Position numbers and translations under genes: made by a program. Positions 1 to 5,507 of a stretch of DNA of 6,161 nt are shown here, one piece after another. Positions within the stretch are counted from its first letter, which is position 1; each line of letters opens with the position of its first letter. Source of the DNA: Quisquiliibacterium sp. (GTDB lineage Bacteria; Pseudomonadota; Gammaproteobacteria; Burkholderiales; Burkholderiaceae_E); contig JALRBB010000300.1 in assembly GCA_023257915.1 (NCBI GenBank), positions 1-6,161 of the forward strand, in the 5' to 3' direction. A model generated the notes under the pieces. It did no database searches, had not been told where the DNA came from, and worked only from the letters and a program-made list of their open reading frames with translations.

Positions 1-1115
1 GATCGTGACAGGTACTCGAGCTCCGACTCACGGGCGCGCGCATCGAACTCGGATTGATCCGGGAAGGTGTGCAGCAGGGTGGTCAGCCACCAGGAAAACC
101 GCGCCGCGCCCCAGACCCGGCGTAGCGCCATCTCCGAGTAGCTGTCCAGATAGTGATCGCTTCCTCGATAGTGCTCGATCAGCCCGCGCGACAGGTAGAA
201 CACATCCGAGATCGCCAGATTCAGCCCCTTCGCTCCGGTCGGCGGCACGATGTGCGCCGCGTCACCGGCCAGGAACAGATTGCCGTGCCGCATCGGTTCA
301 GACACGAAGCTGCGTAGCGGCGCGATGGACTTCTCGATGGTCGGACCAGTCACGATGCGATCCGCGATCTCGGGTGGGAAGCGGCGCTTGAGCTCCTCCC
401 AGAAACGCTCGTCAGGCCAGTCTTCGATCTTGGTATCCAGGGGACACTGGATGTAATAGCGCGACAGCATCGGATTGCGCTGCGACGCCAGCGCAAAGCC
501 GCGTTGATGGCTTGCATAGACCAACTCTTCGAGCGGCGGCGTGCGCGACATCACACCAAGCCAGCCGAACGGGTAGACCTTCTCGTAGCTGTGCAGCGCC
601 GAAGCCGGGATGCAGCTGCGACTGACGCCGTGAAAACCATCGCAGCCAGCGATGAAGTCGCAGTCGATGCGCTGAGTCTCGCCGTTCTTGCGATAGGTGA
701 CGAATGGTCGCGCACCGTCGATGTCATTGGGCGTCACGTCCTGCGCTTCGTCGATGATGATGCCGCCCATCGCGTCGCGCGCCGCGTAGAGATCCTCGGT
801 GATATTGGTCTGGCCGTAGGCCATCATCCGCTTGCCAGCGTACTTGTAGGTATCAATCTGCAGCTGGCCGCGTCCGCTCCAGGCGATCGCGACGCTGTCG
901 TGCACATGTCCTTCGCGGTCCATGCGCTCGCCAACACCCGCGCTGCGCAGCACTTCGACCGAACCCCACTCCAGGACGCCGGCGCGGATGCGTTCCAGCA
1001 CGTAGGCACGGCTGCGCGCTTCGAGCACGACGTTGTCGACGCCGCCGCGGTGCAGGATTTGAGAAAGCAGCAGGCCTGCCGGTCCGCCGCCGATGATGAC
1101 TACCTGGGCGCGCAT
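1..1115 (-). CDS. pobA: 4-hydroxybenzoate 3-monooxygenase, 3' end cut by the window edge
   Basis: Cytosolic FAD monooxygenase that hydroxylates 4-hydroxybenzoate to protocatechuate using NAD(P)H and O2, feeding protocatechuate ring cleavage. The frame stays open to the left edge: 371 codons are visible against about 394 in the Pseudomonas enzyme, so roughly 20 C-terminal residues are missing, including the region of active-site Tyr385. Seen: the N-terminal FAD-binding GGGPAG motif (residues 9-14), RIRAGVLE (42-49), YGQT (100-103), the DG motif in CDGFHG (158-163), and GDAAHIVPPTGAKGLN (from about 284). Substrate-pocket residues match the Pseudomonas enzyme: Tyr200, Ser211, Arg213, Arg219 and Tyr221, all shifted by one from the reference numbering. 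Residue 33 is Ala and 34 is Arg, where the Pseudomonas enzyme has Arg-Gln at its NADPH-contact helix. The ATG start is supported by GAAGG five bases upstream and by co-linear alignment from residue 1. It lies 62 bases downstream of the SbtA-type permease, probably in the same transcript. The family call is very secure. Confidence 0.96.
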   Translation of the reverse strand, partial: MRAQVVIIGGGPAGLLLSQILHRGGVDNVVLEARSRAYVLERIRAGVLEWGSVEVLRSAGVGERMDREGHVHDSVAIAWSGRGQLQIDTYKYAGKRMMAYGQTNITEDLYAARDAMGGIIIDEAQDVTPNDIDGARPFVTYRKNGETQRIDCDFIAGCDGFHGVSRSCIPASALHSYEKVYPFGWLGVMSRTPPLEELVYASHQRGFALASQRNPMLSRYYIQCPLDTKIEDWPDERFWEELKRRFPPEIADRIVTGPTIEKSIAPLRSFVSEPMRHGNLFLAGDAAHIVPPTGAKGLNLAISDVFYLSRGLIEHYRGSDHYLDSYSEMALRRVWGAARFSWWLTTLLHTFPDQSEFDARARESELEYLSR

Positions 1116-1116
1116 G

Positions 1117-1134
1117 AGAGCCTTCGAAGGATCT
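1117..1134. promoter_or_regulatory. 18-bp near-perfect palindrome over the pobA ribosome binding site
   Basis: The arms match at 8 of 9 pairs. The core CCTTCGAAGG (1121-1130) is a perfect palindrome, flanked by AGA/TCT; the only mismatch is 1120 against 1131. The GAAGG that serves as the pobA Shine-Dalgarno lies inside it, and the palindrome ends two bases before the start codon. It could be a protein-binding site or a weak hairpin that occludes the ribosome site, or it could be chance. No function is shown by the sequence alone. Confidence 0.3.
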
Positions 1135-1177
1135 GGGTTGGGAACGATCTTGAGACGCTATTTTGCATCGCAATCGC

Positions 1178-2188
1178 TTACCCAAGCAGGCCCTGCGCGA
1201 CGTGGCTGTATATCGGAATCCCGATCAGGATGTTCAACGGGAAGGTGACGCCCAGCGACATCCCGAAATAGACCGACGGATTCGCTTCGGGGATCGCATA
1301 GCGCAGCACCGCCGGCACTGCGATGTACGAGGCGCTGGCGGCCAGCACCATCAGCAGCGTGGTGTCGCCAACCGGCAGGCTGGCCAGCCATCCGATCAGT
1401 AGCGCGAGTAGCGCGTGCGCGAACGGCGCGAGCATCGCATACGCGATGAGCCAGGCTGACTTGCCCCGAATCTGCGGCAGGTTGCGGGCGGTCATCAGCC
1501 CCATGTCGAGCAAGAACAGCGACAGCATGCCCTTGAACAGATCGCCCGAGAACGGTTGCATCGCTGCCTTGCCGGCATCGCCGGTCATCAGGCCAATCGC
1601 CATCGCACCCAGAAGCAGGAGTTGAGCGCCGTCGGTGAAGGATTCATGCAGGATCTTGCGCAAAGGAACGCCAGCGCGCGCTGGCGATGTACCCAGCGCA
1701 GCGGTGCCGCCGCCGGCCGGGATGACGATCGTCGACGAAGCGCTCTGGCGCAGGTGGTTGGCCAGAAGCACCGCGATGATGATCGCCGGGGACTCCATCA
1801 GCGCCATCGCGGCGGCCATGTGTCCTCCGTATGGAATCTGGTGCATCTCCAAGAACTGCGTCGCGGTCACGAAGGTGACCGCGCTGACCGATCCGTAAGT
1901 GGCGGCAATTGCGGCGGCATAGAAGGACGTGACGAACTGGCGCAGCATCATGTAGCCGGCGACCGGGATGAGGACGGCAAGTGCGATCGCGGCCGCCAGG
2001 CCTGCTGCGACCTGGGTCGTGATGCCGGAGTTCGCCAGCGCGAAGCCGCCTTTCAGGCCGAGCGCCATCAGCAGATAGAGCGACAGGAATCGGGAAATCG
2101 GTTGCGGAATCTCGAGATTGGACTTCAGCGCGCCGGCGAGCGCGCCTAACACGAAAAACAGGATGGCGGGGTCGAGCAGCAGGGTCAT
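1178..2188 (-). CDS. SbtA-family permease (sodium-dependent bicarbonate transporter family)
   Basis: Inner-membrane protein of 336 residues; cyanobacterial SbtA is about 370 and imports bicarbonate with sodium. The hydrophobic pattern gives about ten membrane segments in two halves (roughly 5-145 and 186-330), joined by a polar linker at 146-183, matching the inverted-repeat fold of the family. Motifs that line up with SbtA as I recall it are YGSVSAVTF (98-106, versus the GAVSGST region), MALMESPAIIIAVLLAN (128-144), LLDMGLMTARNL (226-237) and AASASYIAVPAVLR (283-296), then GIPIY near the end. The ATG has AGGAG six bases upstream (2195-2199). It is divergent from a CbbR-like LysR gene and is followed by pobA on the same strand with no visible terminator. 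No sbtB-like PII gene is in the window. The family is secure. Bicarbonate as the real substrate is not, because the neighbour acts on an aromatic acid, so an organic carboxylate is an alternative. Confidence 0.88.
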   Translation of the reverse strand: MTLLLDPAILFFVLGALAGALKSNLEIPQPISRFLSLYLLMALGLKGGFALANSGITTQVAAGLAAAIALAVLIPVAGYMMLRQFVTSFYAAAIAATYGSVSAVTFVTATQFLEMHQIPYGGHMAAAMALMESPAIIIAVLLANHLRQSASSTIVIPAGGGTAALGTSPARAGVPLRKILHESFTDGAQLLLLGAMAIGLMTGDAGKAAMQPFSGDLFKGMLSLFLLDMGLMTARNLPQIRGKSAWLIAYAMLAPFAHALLALLIGWLASLPVGDTTLLMVLAASASYIAVPAVLRYAIPEANPSVYFGMSLGVTFPLNILIGIPIYSHVAQGLLG

Positions 2189-2215
2189 CGGTTTCTCCTG
2201 GACGCAATGATCCCG

Positions 2216-2244
2216 TTGAGTGATTCTTTTGTAAAATCGATAAT
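2216..2244 (+). promoter_or_regulatory. sigma-70-type promoter for the LysR-type gene
   Basis: TTGAGT (2216-2221) and GATAAT (2239-2244) are separated by exactly 17 bases; they match the consensus boxes at 4 of 6 and 5 of 6 positions. The predicted transcript start is near 2251, giving a leader of only about 20 bases. The boxes lie in a stretch of about 18% GC (2221-2271), far below the rest of the window. On the opposite strand no equally good pair was found for the permease, which fits a weak promoter that needs activation by the regulator. Confidence 0.5.
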
Positions 2245-2263
2245 AAATGTTTAATACATATCA
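2241..2263. promoter_or_regulatory. candidate CbbR/LysR operator with phased TNA half-sites
   Basis: TAA (2241-2243), TTA (2251-2253) and TCA (2261-2263) repeat at 10-base spacing, giving two overlapping TNA-N7-TNA units of the kind described for CbbR-type LysR proteins. The array starts within the -10 box of the LysR promoter and covers its predicted start site, as expected for autorepression with divergent activation. The stretch is AT-rich, so such triplets can occur by chance; this is a proposal. Confidence 0.3.
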
Positions 2264-2271
2264 AATAATCT

Positions 2272-3186
2272 ATGAATGTAAGCTTCCGTCAACTACGACT
2301 GTTTCTTGCGCTGGCTGAGCAGGGCAGCGTCACCGGTGCGGCACGCGCGATGCATGTCACCCAGCCGACTGCATCGATGCAACTTCGCGAGATCTCGGAA
2401 ACCATCGGCCTGCCGCTGTACGAGGTGATCGGGCGCAAGGTGCAGCTGACCGAGGCCGGCAAGGAATTGGCCGCGACCGCGCGCGCAATGAGCGAGCTAT
2501 GGGAGTCCTTCGAGCAGGGTGTCGACGCGACGAAGGGCTTGTCGCGCGGCAAGCTGCGGATGGCGGTGGTCAGCACTGCGAAGTACTTCATGCCGCGCCT
2601 GCTTGGCGGCTTTTGCGAGCGCTACCCGCAAATCGACGCGTCGATCGAGATTCTGAATCGCGATGGGGTTGTGCAGCGGCTGCGCGACAACGTCGACGAC
2701 CTCTACATCATGTCGATGCCCCCGAACGACATGCTGCTCGGTGACCAGGTGTTGATGTCCAATCCGATCGTGATGATCGCCCGGGCGTCCGATCCGCTCG
2801 ATTCACCTCGGCAGCTCGCACTGCATGAGCTCGCGTCACAGCGGTTCGTCCTGCGCGAGAAGGGTTCCGGAACCCGGATGGTTGCCGACCGGCATTTTCG
2901 TCAGCAGCGCTTTCGTCCTGACGTGCGGCTGGAACTCGGCAGTAATGAGGCTCTGAAAGAGGCGGTCGCCGGTGGCCTGGGGATCGGTGTGATCTCGGTG
3001 CATGCGCTGCACGGACTGCAGCGCGGGCACGGTGTGCGTGTGATCGACGTCGCCGGATTTCCGCTCGCGTCGGCATGGCACATCGTGCATCCGGCCGGCA
3101 AGAAGTTATCGCCGGCGGCCAGCGCGTTCCGGGATCATCTGATGAAGGAGGTGCATCGCGGCAAGTGGAGCCGCTATGCACCCTAG
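2272..3186 (+). CDS. LysR-type transcriptional regulator, CbbR/CmpR-like
   Basis: A 304-residue cytosolic DNA-binding regulator of normal LysR length. The N-terminal winged helix-turn-helix covers about residues 4-62 (FRQLRLFLALAEQGSVTGAA, then QPTASMQLREIS). A linker helix follows, and the effector-binding domain starts near 93. STAKYFMPRLLGGFCERYP (101-119), ILNRDG (127-132), REKGSGTR (195-202) and SNEALKEAVAGGLGIGVIS (224-242) resemble CbbR/CmpR, the LysR branch that controls Calvin-cycle and bicarbonate-uptake genes and senses phosphorylated sugars or 2-phosphoglycolate. The start is the only one possible at the 5' end: an in-frame TAA lies just upstream at 2266-2268. No Shine-Dalgarno is visible before it, so translation may be modest. 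It is divergent from the SbtA-type permease and is its likely regulator, and through it probably that of pobA. The family is certain. The CbbR/CmpR subgroup is judged from motifs only, and the effector is unknown. Confidence 0.9.
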   Translation: MNVSFRQLRLFLALAEQGSVTGAARAMHVTQPTASMQLREISETIGLPLYEVIGRKVQLTEAGKELAATARAMSELWESFEQGVDATKGLSRGKLRMAVVSTAKYFMPRLLGGFCERYPQIDASIEILNRDGVVQRLRDNVDDLYIMSMPPNDMLLGDQVLMSNPIVMIARASDPLDSPRQLALHELASQRFVLREKGSGTRMVADRHFRQQRFRPDVRLELGSNEALKEAVAGGLGIGVISVHALHGLQRGHGVRVIDVAGFPLASAWHIVHPAGKKLSPAASAFRDHLMKEVHRGKWSRYAP

Positions 3187-3214
3187 GCAGCGCCTGTGTC
3201 GGCCCGCATGCGCC

Positions 3215-4600
3215 TTAGCGAGGCTTGCGCATCAATTCCGAATGCCCGGCTAGCTGCGCCAGTACCCCGAGCGCGTCGGTCTCATCAGCGAAGGTGGTGA
3301 CGCCGGCCTGCTCGAACACGCGCGCGATCGGTTCGCGCCCGACTGCGACCACCACCGGCTTGCCGGTCATCTTCTCGAAGCTGGCGGTGTCGCGCGCAAA
3401 CGCTTCGACATCGTAGCCGGCGCCGGCCACCGGGATGTTGATGAAGAACAGGTCTGCCGCCGGGTCATTGGCCAGGATCGGCAGCACGTCGCTGAACAGG
3501 CGGCTGTTGGACAGCAGCGCGGCCGTGATGTCGATCGGGTTCGTCGAGGTTGCAAAGCCAGGCAGCTTGGCGGCGACCTGCGCCCGGGTCTCTGGTGCGA
3601 GCTGCGCCAGCGGCAGGTTCAGGGTTTCGGATGCGTCGGCCGCAAGCACGCAGCTTGCCCCCGAGTTGCTGATCACGACCAGTCTGCGGCCCGCGGGACG
3701 CCAGCCTTTCAGATAAGCACCTGTAGCCAGCGCGAGACGGTAGGGATCGTCGACGCGCCAGATGCCGTGCGCAGCAAGGAACTCGTCGACGAAGCGATCG
3801 TCATCGGGCTTTGCACCGGTATGCGACATCGCGGCCCGCCGGCCGCTGGCGGTGCGCGCGGGCTTGAGTGCCACGATCGGGATGTCGCGTTCGCGTGCCA
3901 CCGCGGCGGCGCGCGCGAGCAGCTCCGGGTTCGCGATCGACTCCATGTACATCAGCAGCAGGCGCACCTGCGGATCGTGAACGACCGCCCACGCGATGTC
4001 GGCGACCGAGACGTCGGCCTCGTTTCCGGTTGCATGCACATGGCGTACGCCGATGCCCTTGTCGCGCACCAGTCCGTAGATCACCTGGCTCATGCCGCCG
4101 CTCTGGCTGGCAATCGCGACCGGGCCGTCCAGCGGCGCGATCTCGGTGAACAAGGTCGAGAAGTTGGCGATCGCACCGTTGCCGAAATTCGCCAGCCCTT
4201 GCGTATTCGGGCCGACGATCCGCATGCCGTGCGCGCGCGCGGTGTCCACCATCGCTTGCTGCGTCGCCCGTCCGGCCTCGCCGGTCTCACCGAAGCCCGA
4301 CGCGATGACCACGGCGGTACCGACGCCGAGGCGGGCGCAGGTCTCGACTGCCTGCACCGCCGCGTCGCCCGCGACCGCGACGATCGCCAGTTCCGGCACC
4401 TGCGGGAGCGCTTCGAGCGACGGATAGGCGGTGACACCCTGGATCTTTTCGCGGTTCGGATTGATCGGCAGGATCGTGCCGCGATAGCCCTGCCGCAGCA
4501 TGTAGTGAATCGGCCGCCCGCCGATCTTGTTCGGATCGTCCGAGGCACCGATGACCGCTATCGATGCCGGGTCGATCGCGCTGCGTAACAGGTCAGTCAT
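3215..4600 (-). CDS. Acyl-CoA synthetase (NDP-forming), stand-alone alpha-type subunit
   Basis: A 461-residue cytosolic protein of the ADP-forming acetyl-CoA synthetase / succinyl-CoA ligase superfamily, which exchanges acyl-CoA and ATP through a phosphohistidine. Domains in order: a Rossmann CoA-binding domain (about 10-130, with IAVIGAS at 14-20 and GPNTQGL at 130-136, where many relatives have Cys instead of Thr); a succinyl-CoA-ligase-like domain (about 158-295, with SQSGGM at 165-170 and SHTGA at 259-263, His260 being the probable phosphorylated residue); and a third ligase domain (304-450, with SNSGA and NPIDIT at 354-359). The ATP-grasp beta half seen in the fused proteins of about 700 residues is absent, and no beta gene lies in the window. 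The start at 4600 is chosen because GGAGAGAG lies just upstream and the family homology begins there. The frame is open to an ATG at 4723, but that extension would overlap the iclR 3' end and looks unlike protein. It is last in the probable operon after iclR. The substrate is unknown; an organic or aromatic acid is likely. Confidence 0.87.
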   Translation of the reverse strand: MTDLLRSAIDPASIAVIGASDDPNKIGGRPIHYMLRQGYRGTILPINPNREKIQGVTAYPSLEALPQVPELAIVAVAGDAAVQAVETCARLGVGTAVVIASGFGETGEAGRATQQAMVDTARAHGMRIVGPNTQGLANFGNGAIANFSTLFTEIAPLDGPVAIASQSGGMSQVIYGLVRDKGIGVRHVHATGNEADVSVADIAWAVVHDPQVRLLLMYMESIANPELLARAAAVARERDIPIVALKPARTASGRRAAMSHTGAKPDDDRFVDEFLAAHGIWRVDDPYRLALATGAYLKGWRPAGRRLVVISNSGASCVLAADASETLNLPLAQLAPETRAQVAAKLPGFATSTNPIDITAALLSNSRLFSDVLPILANDPAADLFFINIPVAGAGYDVEAFARDTASFEKMTGKPVVVAVGREPIARVFEQAGVTTFADETDALGVLAQLAGHSELMRKPR

Positions 4601-4620
4601 CAAACTCTCTCCGTGTCTTG

Positions 4621-4641
4621 CCAGCCGCGTTGCGCGGTTGG
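4621..4641. promoter_or_regulatory. Inverted repeat between iclR-type gene and NDP-forming synthetase
   Basis: A 21-base inverted repeat with 9-base arms (CCAGCCGCG and CGCGGTTGG on the plus strand) and a 3-base centre. All pairs match except one, which would be G-U in a plus-strand RNA and A-C in a minus-strand RNA. It sits 20 bases upstream of the synthetase start and just downstream of the regulator stop. No T-tract follows on the minus strand, so it is not a standard terminator. A palindromic operator for the adjacent IclR protein, or an mRNA hairpin adjusting expression within the operon, are both possible. Confidence 0.33.
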
Positions 4642-4661
4642 TGTTCATGCGTTGGTCTTGG

Positions 4662-5492
4662 TTAATAAAACGATCGTTCTGCCAGTTCCTCGCAGGCCGA
4701 GGCTTCGGCAGCCAGCGCTGCATACAAAGCCTGCTCGCGCATGGTGATCCGTTCGGTCAGTGCCGCAATCGAAAGGGCTGCGATCGGGCGGCGGTTCTTG
4801 CCAAGCAATGGAACCGCGATACCGCCCATCCGGTCCACGATCAGGTCGAGCATCAGTGCATAGCCGCGGCGGCGCGACTGCTCAATATGCTGCTCGAGGA
4901 TCTGCGCAGACAGCCGCGGATAGCGCTGCAGTCGCGCGGCGATCGTCGGCATCAGCGCGTCGATCTCGTTGTCTGGCATCCAGGCGAGCAATGCGAGGCT
5001 GCCGGCGCCCGCACCGAGCGGCCGGCGGCTGCCAACCTCCAGGTAGGTCGCGCGGATCGGGAAGCGGCCGAGCTCGACGTCGACGCAGACGGATTCCGCA
5101 CCGCGCGGAATCGACAGGATCACCGAATCCTCGAATTGGCTCGCGAGGCGGATCAGGCTTGGTCGTGCGATCGGACGAGGGTCCAGCCGCGCGGTGGCCG
5201 CGGCACCGAGCACGAAGGCTTCGGCACCGAGCGCATAGTGCTTGGTCTGGGGATCACGCTGCACGAAGCCTTCGCGCGCCAGTGCATCGAGCAGTCGCAG
5301 CGCGGTGGCCTTGTCGGTGCCAGAAGCGAGCGCGATGTCGGTAAGCCGCAGGTTGCGGGTGTCGGACATCGCGCGCAGGATCCGGCAGGCCTTTTGCACC
5401 GAGGTGTTCGTGTCAGTGCCCTGCGCAGAACCAGGCGCACCGGAGGTGGGCGCCGTCACCGGTTTGCGGGGCGTGCTGCGTCGGGTGACCAT
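4662..5492 (-). CDS. IclR-family transcriptional regulator
   Basis: A 276-residue cytosolic regulator; IclR proteins usually run 240-280. Residues 1-30 are a polar tail rich in Thr, Ser, Pro and Gly. The winged helix-turn-helix covers about 31-90 (SVQKACRILRAM, LRLTDIALASG, KATALRLLDALAREGFV). The effector domain follows, with the family features PRGAESVCVDVE (129-140), GSRRPLGAGAGSLALLAW (154-171), RGYALMLDLIVDRMGGIAVPL (209-229) and a closing stretch of helices with an acidic tail. The ATG at 5492 is supported by AAGGA eight bases upstream (5501-5505). The gene starts 15 bases after the stop of the AMP-forming ligase and is followed 61 bases later by the NDP-forming synthetase, so it probably regulates the operon it sits in. 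IclR proteins often control aromatic or organic-acid catabolism with small carboxylates as effectors. The effector here cannot be read from the sequence. Confidence 0.92.
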   Translation of the reverse strand: MVTRRSTPRKPVTAPTSGAPGSAQGTDTNTSVQKACRILRAMSDTRNLRLTDIALASGTDKATALRLLDALAREGFVQRDPQTKHYALGAEAFVLGAAATARLDPRPIARPSLIRLASQFEDSVILSIPRGAESVCVDVELGRFPIRATYLEVGSRRPLGAGAGSLALLAWMPDNEIDALMPTIAARLQRYPRLSAQILEQHIEQSRRRGYALMLDLIVDRMGGIAVPLLGKNRRPIAALSIAALTERITMREQALYAALAAEASACEELAERSFY

Positions 5493-5507
5493 CGCGGCAG
5501 TCCTTGC

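Noticed and set aside
504..1271. 255-codon open frame on the plus strand
   Set aside because: It lies antisense to pobA and the permease 3' end, its translation resembles no family, and long antisense frames are common at this GC content.
1644..2264. 206-codon minus-strand frame overlapping the permease
   Set aside because: It is another frame of the permease gene; its Arg- and His-rich translation has no membrane segments or known motifs.
3187..3214. Bidirectional terminator in the 28-base convergent gap
   Set aside because: Only short symmetric pieces are present (AGGC/GCCT around 3185-3195 and CGCATGCG at 3205-3212), with no stable stem and no T-tract on either strand.
4601..4723. 41-residue N-terminal extension of the NDP-forming synthetase
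   Set aside because: It would overlap the iclR-type 3' end. Homology and a good ribosome site both begin at the ATG at 4600.
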